In this document: piece after piece, positions 8,624 to 17,029 of the stretch
How the letters are laid out: each line of letters opens with the position of its first letter
Position numbering within the stretch: the first letter of the stretch is position 1
Assembly (NCBI GenBank): GCA_016744515.1
Contig: JADGEF010000029.1
Span: 1-33,854, forward strand
From: Marinifilaceae bacterium
GTDB taxonomy: Bacteria; Bacteroidota; Bacteroidia; Bacteroidales; Marinifilaceae
DNA: 33,854 bases
Reading direction: 5' to 3'
Translations under genes and position numbers: made by a program
The notes under the pieces: generated by a model
Databases searched by the model: none
Told to the model about the DNA's origin: nothing
What the model saw: the letters and a program-made list of their open reading frames with translations, nothing else

Positions 8624-8674
8624 AAGGCTCTTTACACGTTTGAAAAAATAGATGTGGTAAAGGGGCTTATTTCT
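8624..8674 (+). terminator. Imperfect hairpin after the DUF4465 gene
   Basis: AAGGCTCTTTACAC (8624-8637) pairs imperfectly with GTGGTAAAGGGGCTT (8654-8668), with a weak TTATTTCT tail. It may partly terminate transcription between the transporter operon and the thioredoxin-like gene, giving the last gene lower expression. Confidence 0.45.
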
Positions 8675-8698
8675 AACTAATGGTTAAAATTAATAGAA

Positions 8699-10036
8699 AT
8701 GAAAAAATATATTGTTTACTTATCTGTAATAGTTGTAAGCTTGTGTTCATGTGGTAAGAAGTCTACGTCTATCCAAGGGCAGATTGATAATAATAAAAGT
8801 GAAAAATTATTACTTGCATATAATAATATTGTAGATACTGTTTTAATAGATACTGATGGTTTTTTTAAGAGTGATATCGTTATAGAATCTGCGACCTATG
8901 TAAATTTAAAGTGTAAAAGAAGGGTCGTTAAGTTATACCTTAAATCAGGTGAAGATATTGATATGAAATTTGACATAGATAAAAAAAATGGTGAGGTGAT
9001 GTTTAGTGGAACTGCATCTGCCTTATGTTATTATTTGCATAAACAGACAGAGCAAAAATTTAGTGGTGATTATTATAAATTAGAAGAAACCGAATTCTTT
9101 AATCGTACAAACGAGCTGCTAGATAAAAAGTTAAAATTATTAAGTGTAATAGAGTTTGATAAAGATTTTAAAAATATAGAGAATAAAAGAATTAAGTATA
9201 AAATTGCTGGTAAAGTTTTAAATTACCCATCATATTATCCATTTTATGCGAATAAAGAATTTGTATATGGTGATGCTTTTTTGCATTATTTTGATGAATT
9301 GTCTTTAAATGAAGAAGAATTGATGAGTTTAAAAGAATATAAGAACTATATCTTTACTTATATTCAGTGGATTTCATCTAAAAATACTGTGGTATATGAT
9401 CCTATAAAGCAAACTCAAATTGGGATAGATTTTATTTTGAAAAATGTTTCGTCTGTTAAAAATAAAAATTACCTATTATACAAATTAATATCAAGCTATG
9501 TTGGTAGAAATGGTATTGAGAATGCAGATTCTTTTCTGTCTAGTTTTAATTCGAATTGTACGGATATAAATTATGTGGGGAAAGTTAATAAGCTTGTTGC
9601 AAAATGGACGAAAATTGCTAAGGGACAGCCATCTCCATCATTTAATCTAGAGGATGTTAATGGGCAAGAAGTTAATCTAGAGAGTTTAAGAGGTAACTAT
9701 GTGTATATTGATATTTGGGCTACTTGGTGTGGACCTTGCAGAGGTGAAATTCCACATTTGGCAAAATTAGAAGAAGAATTTCATTCAAAGGATATTGCAT
9801 TTGTTAGTATTTCGGTTGATAAGAACAAAGAGGCTTGGGGAAAAATGGTTAAGGAAGATGAAATGGGAGGAATTCAATTACATGCTGGTGCCGATTGTTC
9901 CTTTGTGAACGATTATATAGTTAGAGGTATTCCTCGTTTTATTCTTTTGGATAAAGAAGGGAAGATTCTTTATAGTAAGGCAGAGCGTCCAAGTGGTAAA
10001 ATTAAAGAGATTTTAAATCAATTAGGAGATATATAA
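8699..10036 (+). CDS. Lipoprotein with C-terminal TlpA-like thioredoxin domain
   Basis: This 445-residue protein has a lipoprotein signal; the lipobox SLCSC suggests lipidation at Cys18. Residues about 25-110 look like the beta-rich N-terminal domain (DUF4369-type) often found in such Bacteroidetes proteins. A helical middle part follows. The C-terminal 140 residues form an AhpC/TSA-TlpA-like thioredoxin fold: GQPSPSFNLEDVNGQEVNL, then the redox motif WCGPC (343-347) and a cis-proline segment RGIPRFILLD. Both catalytic cysteines are present, so it should act as a thiol-disulfide oxidoreductase on the periplasmic or outer-membrane side. It follows the SusC/SusD/DUF4465 genes on the same strand and faces a convergent gene, so it probably closes this locus. 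Its partner protein is unknown. Confidence 0.9.
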   Translation: MKKYIVYLSVIVVSLCSCGKKSTSIQGQIDNNKSEKLLLAYNNIVDTVLIDTDGFFKSDIVIESATYVNLKCKRRVVKLYLKSGEDIDMKFDIDKKNGEVMFSGTASALCYYLHKQTEQKFSGDYYKLEETEFFNRTNELLDKKLKLLSVIEFDKDFKNIENKRIKYKIAGKVLNYPSYYPFYANKEFVYGDAFLHYFDELSLNEEELMSLKEYKNYIFTYIQWISSKNTVVYDPIKQTQIGIDFILKNVSSVKNKNYLLYKLISSYVGRNGIENADSFLSSFNSNCTDINYVGKVNKLVAKWTKIAKGQPSPSFNLEDVNGQEVNLESLRGNYVYIDIWATWCGPCRGEIPHLAKLEEEFHSKDIAFVSISVDKNKEAWGKMVKEDEMGGIQLHAGADCSFVNDYIVRGIPRFILLDKEGKILYSKAERPSGKIKEILNQLGDI

Positions 10037-10137
10037 ACCTAAGAAGCTGTTTAAAATTTATCCTTTCGTTCTTTTATATGAAGAAACAAAAGCCTAATTG
10101 CGTTAAATTCTAAACAGTTTCTAAGAGTCTTTAAAAT

Positions 10138-10180
10138 AAATAAATGAGCAAATCAAATAATTCTGCTCATTTATTTTTTA
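10138..10180. terminator. Bidirectional rho-independent terminator
   Basis: A perfect 13-base stem AAATAAATGAGCA (10138-10150) pairs with 10164-10176 around a 13-base loop. T-rich sequence follows on the plus strand, and A-rich sequence precedes it, giving U-rich RNA on the minus strand. It sits between the convergent thioredoxin-like gene and the minus-strand gene and can serve both. Confidence 0.8.
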
Positions 10181-10290
10181 TTAGGTATTGTATTTACAAG
10201 CACGTGACAATTTATCTGTGATACAGCATTGGATTCAATTAGTGTATAAGGAGGAAAAGAGATTGGAGAATTGAGTTCTGATTGGAATTA

Positions 10291-11112
10291 TTATTTGGAA
10301 ACTGGGACTAGTGTTTCATCAACACTAGTTAAATTAAAATTTTCAGGAATTGAGAAAACATCTTTGTTAAGTTTTGTTTTAGAAGCATAATCCATTGTGA
10401 TTATCGTTTTTTCTTTACCATTGAAAATAATAGTTTTTAAAGGGAGTCCATTTTTTCTGACTTTTATGTAAGAGTTTAAGTTAAAATAAGGGGCAACGCC
10501 TGAATGAAAAAAGAAGACCTCAAGAAAATCTTTAAAGTCAACCATATTCCAGCCCATGTGTGAAAGTAGATTTTCTGCTATCCAAACTTCCTCTAATACC
10601 TTTCCTGAGTGTCTCACCTCGTATTTACGAACGGCATATTCACCAACTGATGTAAAGTTAGGCGTACTTATAATATTGAAATTGTCGAAAATGCTATAAT
10701 CAGGAATCAGGGGATTCTTACCTGTTCTTCTATTCATCATTTCTTGAAAATTCTTCTTATCGATAGAATTTAAGTTCCTCAGAAAGGAAACATCATTTAA
10801 AAGAAAGTCATTGTCATTTTGGATTTTCATTCGAGTAACAGCTTTTCTAAAATCTGACACATTACCTAACCAGTAATTATTATCTTTTTTATTTATAAAG
10901 CTGATTGTTTTTGAAACAGAGTTATAAAGATAGGTGTAATCTTTCGTCACAAGCTTCATATGATTTCCTTTAATATAAATTAAAGTACGGCTTTGTTTTT
11001 CTCCTTGATCTACATAGAATTTAATGACCCAGGATTTATTGTTTGTAATGTAGTTGACTACCAATAATAGCAAGATTAAAGAAATCGAAATGTAAATAAC
11101 TTTTTTGATCAT
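10291..11112 (-). CDS. Membrane-anchored or secreted protein of unknown function
   Basis: I do not recognise the family. From ATG 11112 the product has 273 residues; a start at 11133 would add seven. An N-terminal hydrophobic segment (VIYISISLILLLLVVNYI) is an uncleaved anchor or signal peptide. The rest is a mostly beta-rich exported part with VKFYVDQG-like strands, for example SRTLIYIKGNHMKLVTKDY and GEYAVRKYEVRHSGKVLEEVW, recalling LolA/DUF4412-type proteins that read as 'ion or lipid binding beta half-barrel'. That similarity is weak. A TAAATTTG -7 box lies at 11158-11151 on this strand and favours the 11112 start, since it leaves a leader of about 30 bases. The gene is transcribed alone, divergent from the vWA gene. 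Confidence 0.75.
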   Translation of the reverse strand: MIKKVIYISISLILLLLVVNYITNNKSWVIKFYVDQGEKQSRTLIYIKGNHMKLVTKDYTYLYNSVSKTISFINKKDNNYWLGNVSDFRKAVTRMKIQNDNDFLLNDVSFLRNLNSIDKKNFQEMMNRRTGKNPLIPDYSIFDNFNIISTPNFTSVGEYAVRKYEVRHSGKVLEEVWIAENLLSHMGWNMVDFKDFLEVFFFHSGVAPYFNLNSYIKVRKNGLPLKTIIFNGKEKTIITMDYASKTKLNKDVFSIPENFNLTSVDETLVPVSK

Positions 11113-11150
11113 TATCCGGAAAGAAATAAGCATGAATTTAAATGGTTAAT

Positions 11151-11158
11151 CAAATTTA
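11151..11158 (-). promoter_or_regulatory. Bacteroidetes-type -7 promoter box for the minus-strand gene
   Basis: On the minus strand the sequence reads TAAATTTG, an exact match to the known Bacteroidetes -7 consensus TAnnTTTG. No good -33 TTTG is visible at the usual distance, so confidence is moderate. Confidence 0.45.
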
Positions 11159-11340
11159 CAAATAGTTTTACATATGAGCTCTTATGATGGGTGTTTTTTT
11201 TATTATTCAGAACCTTTCAATTGTAACATCTATTTAATTTTCATTATATTGAGAGTGTAAAGTAGTAAAGATATTTAAAGCTTAATAAGAATGCCTATTT
11301 TAAAAGGTATCATGACATTGTCTCATCAACACACTATCAT

Positions 11341-12714
11341 TTGAAGAAATTAGTTAGATATTGTTTCTTTTTGCTTTTATGTTTATTTACTGTTCAAACT
11401 TTTTCTCAAAAGATAAAAACGGTAAAAGACAAAACAAGGATATTGTTCATATTCGATGCCTCGCAGAGTATGAATGGTAGATGGGAAAAATCTACTAAGA
11501 TGAATGTGGCTCGCAATTTCTTGATTGAAATGATTGATAGTTTAGAGTTTGAGAGTAATGTTGAAATGGCTCTTAGGGTATATGGCCATCAAAGTTCATT
11601 TCCGCCTCAAGACTGTGAAGATACAAAATTAGAGGTTCCTTTTTCTCCAGATAATGCAGGTGTAATTCGTCAAACTCTTCGATATTTAAATGCAAGAGGG
11701 ACTACACCTATTGCTTATGCTCTATCAAAAGCAGCAACTGATTTTCCTAAATCGAAAGAATTGGTTCGTAATATTGTTATTTTAATAACGGATGGCGTTG
11801 AAGCATGTGATGGTGATCCTTGTGCTGTTTCCGAAGATTTACAAAAAAAGGGAATTATTTTAGAGCCTTTTATTATTGGGATAGGTTTAGATAAGAGATT
11901 TCAAAAGAGCTTTGAGTGTGTAGGCGAGTTTTTAAAGGTAGATAAGGAAAAGAATTTTGGAGGAACATTAAATTATGTGATATCGCAAGTTCTTGATAAA
12001 ACTTCAATGCAGGTTAATCTATTGGATGAGAATGATAAGCCAACTGAGAGTAATGTGCCAATGACTTTTTACAATCATACAAGTGGAAAGTTACGTTATC
12101 AGTATATGCATACAACGAATTCGATGGGACTACCAGATACTCTTTTTATAGATCCGTTAATCCCATATGATATTACGATTCATACACTTCCCCAATTACA
12201 TGTCGATAGTATTAGAATTGAACCTGGGAAGCACTCAATTGTAGGATTTAAAGCTGTTCAAGGGCGATTGAAGGTTACATCTCAGAGAACAAGTTTATTA
12301 AAGAACTTGAGTTGTGTTGTTAAGAAAAATGAAAATACCATTAATGTACAGGCTATTAATTATTCTCAGAAATATCTAATAGGAAGTTATAGCTTGGAAT
12401 TGTTGACATTACCACGCATCAAAATTGAGGATGTGAAGATTAAAGCGTCTGAAACAACCGTAATTGAAGTTCCTCAACCAGGCTTGGCAACTATATTTAA
12501 ACCTACTTATGGACCGTGCGACTTATTCATTAAAATTGATGGCAAGATGGAATGGGTTTGTGCTATTGATAGTAGGGTTCTTCGTAAAACATTAACACTT
12601 CAACCTGGAGATTATCACGTTGTATTTAGAAGCAAAACAGTACGTTTATCTCACTATACAAAAAGGCGTGCTTTTGTAATTATTCCTGGAAGTTCAATCA
12701 CAGTTCGTTTGTAA
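11341..12714 (+). CDS. Secreted von Willebrand factor A (vWA) domain protein
   Basis: The frame opens with TTG at 11341. No in-frame ATG lies before the vWA domain, and the first residues form a good signal peptide (KKLVRYCFFLLLCLFTVQTFSQ), so TTG is the likely start; the product has 457 residues. The vWA domain covers about 33-205 with an intact MIDAS motif: DASQS at 39-43, the threonine in ARGTTPIAYAL, and the strand-plus-turn VILITDGVEACDGDPC. Such domains bind a divalent metal and mediate protein contacts. The remaining 250 residues look like a series of beta-sandwich modules without a name I can give. It resembles the 'vWA domain, Ca-activated channel-like' group. The gene stands alone; neighbours give no hint to function. 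Confidence 0.82.
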   Translation: MKKLVRYCFFLLLCLFTVQTFSQKIKTVKDKTRILFIFDASQSMNGRWEKSTKMNVARNFLIEMIDSLEFESNVEMALRVYGHQSSFPPQDCEDTKLEVPFSPDNAGVIRQTLRYLNARGTTPIAYALSKAATDFPKSKELVRNIVILITDGVEACDGDPCAVSEDLQKKGIILEPFIIGIGLDKRFQKSFECVGEFLKVDKEKNFGGTLNYVISQVLDKTSMQVNLLDENDKPTESNVPMTFYNHTSGKLRYQYMHTTNSMGLPDTLFIDPLIPYDITIHTLPQLHVDSIRIEPGKHSIVGFKAVQGRLKVTSQRTSLLKNLSCVVKKNENTINVQAINYSQKYLIGSYSLELLTLPRIKIEDVKIKASETTVIEVPQPGLATIFKPTYGPCDLFIKIDGKMEWVCAIDSRVLRKTLTLQPGDYHVVFRSKTVRLSHYTKRRAFVIIPGSSITVRL

Positions 12715-12849
12715 TTCTAAACGATTGGATTGATATTCAATATTGGTTTATAGGAACCCAAACTCACAACCGATTGTTTATTAGTTAAATTATCTATTGT
12801 TTACCCATTTTTATTCTTTTCATTTCAAGAGCTAACAATCTAGCTATCT

Positions 12850-12864
12850 ATCCCATTATGGGAT
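12850..12864. repeat. Perfect 15-base palindrome between vWA and transketolase genes
   Basis: ATCCCAT, T, ATGGGAT forms a perfect palindrome with a single central base. It is 66 bases upstream of the -7 box of the transketolase gene. It could be an operator or, less likely, part of a terminator for the vWA gene, as no T-run follows. The rest of 12715-12929 shows no gene. Confidence 0.4.
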
Positions 12865-12929
12865 TAATAAAGTTCTTTCTGAATTCTAATGAGCGTCTAA
12901 TAATTTTAATGATCCCTTGAATATTTTCG

Positions 12930-12937
12930 TATCTTTG
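12930..12937 (+). promoter_or_regulatory. Bacteroidetes-type -7 promoter box for transketolase
   Basis: TATCTTTG matches the TAnnTTTG -7 consensus exactly. Transcription would begin near 12944, about 55 bases before the likely start codon. The -33 element is not obvious at the usual spacing. Confidence 0.55.
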
Positions 12938-12949
12938 CGGGCATTAAAT

Positions 12950-12970
12950 AAAATCTGAAGCAGATTTTTT
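12950..12970 (+). promoter_or_regulatory. Stem-loop with T-run in the transketolase leader
   Basis: AAAATCTG (12950-12957), loop AAG, CAGATTTT (12961-12968) forms an 8-base perfect stem directly followed by T. It lies just after the predicted transcription start and before the start codon. It has the shape of a small intrinsic terminator or a 5' stabilising hairpin. Confidence 0.5.
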
Positions 12971-12998
12971 AATCATCTTATAAAAACTCTTGACTAGA

Positions 12999-15056
12999 AT
13001 GGAGCCAAAAGAAATGGACAAACAAGTGGAATTATCGGTAACTGATATGGCATCGGACAATATTCGAATCTTATCAGCTGCTATGGTTGAACAAGCAAAA
13101 TCTGGACATCCTGGTGGTGCAATGGGTGGAGCTGATTTTGTAAATGTACTCTTCTCGGAATTCTTAAATTTCGATCCTACCGACATGAAATGGGCGAATC
13201 GTGATCGTTTCTTCCTTGACCCAGGTCATATGTCGCCAATGTTGTATTCTATTTTAAGTCTGACAGGCAATTATAGCATGGATGATTTGAAAAATTTCAG
13301 ACAATGGGGTAGTGTAACACCAGGTCACCCAGAGGTTGACCAAGCAAGAGGTGTTGAGAATACATCAGGTCCATTAGGACAAGGACATACAATGGCAGTA
13401 GGTGCTGCTATTACTGAGCGTTTCCTTTGTGCTCGTTTCGGCGAGTGGATGGCTCACAAAACTTATACTTTTGTCTCTGATGGTGGTATCCAAGAAGAGA
13501 TTGCTCAAGGTGCTGGTCGTATTGCAGGTACATTAGGATTGAGTAATTTGATCATGTTCTATGATTCAAATAATATTCAATTATCAACTAAGGTTGAAGA
13601 AGTAACTTGCGAAGATACTGCTAAGAAATACGAAGCTTGGGGATGGCATGTTATTACTATTAAAGGTAATGATGCAAGTGCTATTCGTGCTGCTCTAAAG
13701 GCTGCAAACGAAGAAATTAAGCGTCCAACACTTATCATTGGTCAAACTCTAATGGGTAAAGGTGCTGTTGATATTGATGGATGTAGTTTCGAGAATATGG
13801 TTTCGACTCATGGTCAGCCATTGGGAGCTGCTGGTGCATCATTAGCAAAAACCATTGAGAATCTTGGTGGAAATGCTGAGAATCCATTCCAAATTTTCCC
13901 AGAAGTTGAAGCTTTCTATAAAGAAGTATTAGCAAAGAAAACTGCTGCTGCTGCTGTTAAAAAAGCAGAGCAAGCTGAGTGGGCTAAGGCGAATCCAGAA
14001 TTAGCGACTAAGCTAGAGGGGTTTTTCAAAATGGAAGCTCCAGAAATTGATTATGAAGCAATCGCTCAGAAATCAGGTGTAGCCACTCGTGTTGCCTCTG
14101 CTGCTGTGTTAGCTGAACTGGCTAAGAATGTTGATAACATGATCGTATCTTCAGCTGACTTAAGTAACTCTGATAAAACAGATGGTTTCTTGAATAATAC
14201 AAAAGCATTAGCTAAAGGTGATTTCTCTGGAGCATTTCTTCAGGCAGGTGTTGCTGAATTAACAATGGCATCTATTTGTAATGGTATTGCATTACACGGT
14301 GGTGTTTGGGCTGCTTGCGCAACTTTCTTTGTATTTTCTGATTATATGAAGCCTGCAGTTCGTCTATCAGCTTTGATGCAAGTTCCTGTAAAATATATCT
14401 GGTCACATGATGCTTTCCGTGTAGGAGAGGATGGACCAACGCATCAGCCAATTGAGCAAGAAGCTCAAATTCGTTTGATGGAACAAATTAAAAATCACTC
14501 TGGTGAGATGAGTCTTTTGGCTCTTCGTCCTGCTGATGCTTTGGAAGCTTCTGTAGCTTGGAAAATGGCTATGGAAAATACTACGACACCTACAGCACTT
14601 ATCCTGTCTCGTCAGAATATTAAAGAACTTCCTTCAAAAGGGAACCGCTACCAGGAAGCTTTACAAGCACAAAAAGGTGCATATATTGTAGAGCAACCAA
14701 CTTCAACTCCTGATGTAGTTCTTTTAGCTAGTGGTTCTGAGGTTGCAACTCTTGTAGCTGGAGCTGAACTTTTACGTGCCAAAGGAAATCTAAATATTCA
14801 GGTTGTTTCTGTTATTTCTGAAGGATTATTCCGTCAGCAATCTGCAGAGTACCAAGCTGAGATTCTTCCTGCTGGAATTCCTACTTTAGGCTTAACTGCA
14901 GGTTTACCTGTAACGCTTCAAGGCTTAGTTGGAGCGAACGGTAAATCAGTTGGTTTAGACCATTTTGGTTATTCAGCACCAGCAAGTGTGCTTGACGAGA
15001 AATTTGGTTTTACTGCTGAAAATGTTGTAAAAGAAATTGAAGCGCTATTAGCTTAG
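12999..15056 (+). CDS. tkt: Transketolase
   Basis: Transketolase moves two-carbon ketol units between sugar phosphates in the non-oxidative pentose phosphate pathway, using thiamine diphosphate and a divalent metal. The N-terminal domain shows AKSGHPGGAMGGADF and GPLGQGHTMAVGAA, with the cofactor region FVSDGGIQEEIAQGAGRI and YDSNNIQLS. The pyrimidine-binding domain shows VSSADLSNSDKT and AGVAELTMASICNG, then SHDAFRVGEDGPTHQPIEQ, which matches the conserved catalytic loop. The C-terminal domain has VVLLASGSEVATLVAGAELL. The frame opens at TTG 12990; I prefer ATG 12999, and ATG 13014 (MDKQVELSVTD) is also possible. At about 685 residues it has the normal length. It has its own promoter-like box and a strong terminator, so it is probably a single-gene unit. 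Confidence 0.96.
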   Translation: MEPKEMDKQVELSVTDMASDNIRILSAAMVEQAKSGHPGGAMGGADFVNVLFSEFLNFDPTDMKWANRDRFFLDPGHMSPMLYSILSLTGNYSMDDLKNFRQWGSVTPGHPEVDQARGVENTSGPLGQGHTMAVGAAITERFLCARFGEWMAHKTYTFVSDGGIQEEIAQGAGRIAGTLGLSNLIMFYDSNNIQLSTKVEEVTCEDTAKKYEAWGWHVITIKGNDASAIRAALKAANEEIKRPTLIIGQTLMGKGAVDIDGCSFENMVSTHGQPLGAAGASLAKTIENLGGNAENPFQIFPEVEAFYKEVLAKKTAAAAVKKAEQAEWAKANPELATKLEGFFKMEAPEIDYEAIAQKSGVATRVASAAVLAELAKNVDNMIVSSADLSNSDKTDGFLNNTKALAKGDFSGAFLQAGVAELTMASICNGIALHGGVWAACATFFVFSDYMKPAVRLSALMQVPVKYIWSHDAFRVGEDGPTHQPIEQEAQIRLMEQIKNHSGEMSLLALRPADALEASVAWKMAMENTTTPTALILSRQNIKELPSKGNRYQEALQAQKGAYIVEQPTSTPDVVLLASGSEVATLVAGAELLRAKGNLNIQVVSVISEGLFRQQSAEYQAEILPAGIPTLGLTAGLPVTLQGLVGANGKSVGLDHFGYSAPASVLDEKFGFTAENVVKEIEALLA

Positions 15057-15079
15057 TCGTTACAATATCTAAATATATT

Positions 15080-15113
15080 AAATCCGAAGTCGTAATGGCT
15101 TCGGATTTTTTTA
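15080..15113 (+). terminator. Rho-independent terminator of transketolase
   Basis: A perfect 10-base stem AAATCCGAAG (15080-15089) pairs with CTTCGGATTT (15099-15108) and is followed by further T. This is a textbook intrinsic terminator 24 bases after the stop codon. Confidence 0.9.
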
Positions 15114-15116
15114 TAG

Positions 15117-15144
15117 TTTGCTTTTACTTAAATCATTAATTTTG
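15117..15144 (+). promoter_or_regulatory. Promoter-like TTTG...TAATTTTG pair before the sigma-factor operon
   Basis: TTTG at 15117-15120 and TAATTTTG at 15137-15144 match the known Bacteroidetes -33 and -7 elements, with a 16-base gap that is slightly short. The start would be near 15151, about 100 bases before the sigma-factor ATG. Confidence 0.5.
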
Positions 15145-15250
15145 TAAATTAAGGAATTGAGGTTAAACCAAATAAGAATTCTATCGTCTAAGATTTATTC
15201 TTGTTAATTGGAATACCTACTTTTAAGGAATATTAAAAAAGTTGTAATTG

Positions 15251-15808
15251 ATGACAAACAAATCAGACGATGATATTTTGGAGATGTTTCGAGAGGAATC
15301 AACAAAGGAAGAGGCCTTTGGTCTTTTGCTTAAGAAATATCAGGAGCGCTTGTATTGGCAGATTCGTAAAATTGTTATTTCACATGACGATACCGATGAT
15401 GTTCTTCAAAATACCTGCGTGAAAATTTGGAAGGGCTTAGGTAATTTTCATTCGAAGTCTCAATTGTTTACATGGTTGTATCGAATTGCAACAAATGAAG
15501 CATTAAGTTTCTTGAAGGATAGGCGGCGTAAAAGTTTTGGATCGGGAAATGGAGAAGTTGAAGAATTATTGTTGGCAAGTTTGGAGAGTGATCCATACTT
15601 TGATGGTGATCAAGCTCAATTAGAATTACAAAAAGCTATTGTACAGTTGCCAGAAAAACAGCGTTTGGTTTTTAATATGAAATATTTTGATGAGATGAAG
15701 TACGATGAAATTTCAGGAATTCTTCAAACTTCGGTAGGAGCTCTTAAGGCATCTTATCATCATGCCGTTAAGAAAATAGAAAGCTTTTTAATATCAAAAG
15801 AGGTTTAA
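15251..15808 (+). CDS. RNA polymerase sigma-70 family factor (ECF type)
   Basis: This protein of about 185 residues has sigma region 2 (AFGLLLKKYQERLYWQIRKI, then DDTDDVLQNTCVKIWKGL and SQLFTWLYRIATNEALSFLK) and region 4 (LPEKQRLVFNMKYFDEMKYD, then SVGALKASYHHAVKKIESFL). A TTG directly before the ATG is in frame, but ATG 15251 is the natural start. Unlike the first sigma factor in the window it is not followed by a FecR gene; the next genes encode a small single-span membrane protein and a Spy/CpxP-like periplasmic protein. That arrangement recalls envelope-stress units in Bacteroidetes in which the small membrane protein may hold the sigma factor. Role in stress is an inference from neighbours. 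Confidence 0.9.
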   Translation: MTNKSDDDILEMFREESTKEEAFGLLLKKYQERLYWQIRKIVISHDDTDDVLQNTCVKIWKGLGNFHSKSQLFTWLYRIATNEALSFLKDRRRKSFGSGNGEVEELLLASLESDPYFDGDQAQLELQKAIVQLPEKQRLVFNMKYFDEMKYDEISGILQTSVGALKASYHHAVKKIESFLISKEV

Positions 15809-15871
15809 TTAAACCATTAGTTTAAAAAGTGATCCAATAAAAGAACAGACTTGACTAGAAAATCAAATCAT

Positions 15872-16270
15872 ATGAAAAAGGATAATCCATACAAGGTTCC
15901 AGAAAATTACTTTGAGAATTTGGGAGCACAGGTTAAGGAGAAGATTAAGGTAGAGGAATTGAAGCTAAATGAAGCGGAAGAGAAGCAACCTTTGATTGTT
16001 CAACTTCGTCCGTACATGTGGATGGCAGCTAGTGTTTTCGTATTAGTATTTGCTGCTCGTTTAATTTTATCGAATTTTATTGACCCTGAATTTAAAATTG
16101 CATCTTTTGGTAGTGATGAAGTTCAAGTGAATACTGTTGAAATAGAAACATCTACCGATGAGGAAGATGCTTTATTTATTGAAGAGTTTCCTGACGTAAC
16201 TGATGAAGATATTATTGAGTACCTTTCTGATTCAGATATCGATACTGATATTTTACTTGCTAATTTATAA
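15872..16270 (+). CDS. Small single-span membrane protein, possible anti-sigma factor
   Basis: From ATG 15872 the product has 132 residues; the frame is open from TTG 15851. It begins MKKDNPYKVPENYFENLGAQ, a start I have seen in Bacteroidetes proteins that follow this kind of sigma gene. One membrane span (WMAASVFVLVFAARLILSNF) lies near the middle. The part after the span is very acidic, with repeated D/E clusters (TDEEDALFIEEFPDVTDEDI). It lies 63 bases after the sigma gene and 18 before the Spy-like gene. Position and topology (about 50 cytoplasmic residues, one span, periplasmic tail) fit an anti-sigma or membrane tether for the upstream factor, but no anti-sigma domain is recognisable. 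Confidence 0.72.
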   Translation: MKKDNPYKVPENYFENLGAQVKEKIKVEELKLNEAEEKQPLIVQLRPYMWMAASVFVLVFAARLILSNFIDPEFKIASFGSDEVQVNTVEIETSTDEEDALFIEEFPDVTDEDIIEYLSDSDIDTDILLANL

Positions 16271-16288
16271 GTTTAAAAAAACAAGCCC

Positions 16289-16768
16289 ATGTATAAAATA
16301 ATAAGTCTTTTACTAATTATCACACTTTCATCTTCTTTGGCCTTTACTCAAGGACACAGAGAAGATATGTCTCCTGAAATGCGAACCAAATTTGAAACTC
16401 AAAAAATTTCATATATCAGTCAGCAAGTTGATGTTACTCCAGAGCAGGCTCAGGCCTTTTGGCCACTTTACAATGAGCATCAGAAGAAGAAAGATATATT
16501 AAGAGATGAGTTTAAACAGATGTATCATCGTTTAAAAAATGATTTTAAGAACCTATCTGAGAAAGAGATGGAACAAATTGGTGATAGGTTTGCTGATTTA
16601 AAAGTAGATAAAGCTAAGTTAGACAGAGAGTATCACAATAAATTTAAAGAGATACTGAGCGCAAAGCAAATTCTTAAATTCCATATGGCTGATAAAAGAT
16701 ATCATGGAATGCTAATTCGTCGACTGAAAGGAAGAGGAGAAGGACGTATGAGAAGAGAAAGGAATTAA
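16289..16768 (+). CDS. Spy/CpxP-like periplasmic protein
   Basis: This 159-residue protein has a signal peptide (IISLLLIITLSSSLAFTQG). The mature part is almost wholly charged alpha helix: ISQQVDVTPEQAQAFWPLYN is the first helix with the T-x-x-Q-A pattern of LTXXQ-type repeats, and DKAKLDREYHNKFKEILSAK belongs to the second. The C-terminus is strongly basic (RRLKGRGEGRMRRERN). Spy and CpxP are periplasmic chaperone or stress-sensor proteins; here the gene closes a sigma-factor operon, so it may feed back on that sigma factor or act as its stress-induced chaperone. The function is inferred from family likeness and position. A strong terminator follows at once. Confidence 0.75.
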   Translation: MYKIISLLLIITLSSSLAFTQGHREDMSPEMRTKFETQKISYISQQVDVTPEQAQAFWPLYNEHQKKKDILRDEFKQMYHRLKNDFKNLSEKEMEQIGDRFADLKVDKAKLDREYHNKFKEILSAKQILKFHMADKRYHGMLIRRLKGRGEGRMRRERN

Positions 16769-16791
16769 ATCATATTTGGATAAGTTATTAT

Positions 16792-16827
16792 AAGGTTCTT
16801 GAGATTAAGTCTTGAGAACCTTTTTTT
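16792..16827 (+). terminator. Rho-independent terminator of the sigma/Spy operon
   Basis: AAGGTTCTTGAG (16792-16803) pairs with CTTGAGAACCTT (16811-16822), with two G-U pairs near the loop, followed by a run of T. It lies 24 bases after the stop codon. Confidence 0.88.
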
Positions 16828-17029
16828 GTACATCAATTTTTGCATGATGTCGTTTATTAATTGGTGTTTAACATGACGATTGTGCGTAAAAACTAAAATG
16901 TTTCTCAATAATATTATTTCAGCTTAAGTTTCTTTAATTTTAAAATTTTTAATCATAGAATAATGAAGATGTGTATTTGAGTTATCTTAATTCTCTTTTA
17001 CTCAGACCTACTAACAAAAATAATTTGAA

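Noticed and set aside
12944-13186. 80-codon minus-strand frame at the transketolase start
   Set aside because: It is the mirror of the conserved N-terminal region of transketolase and has no features of its own.
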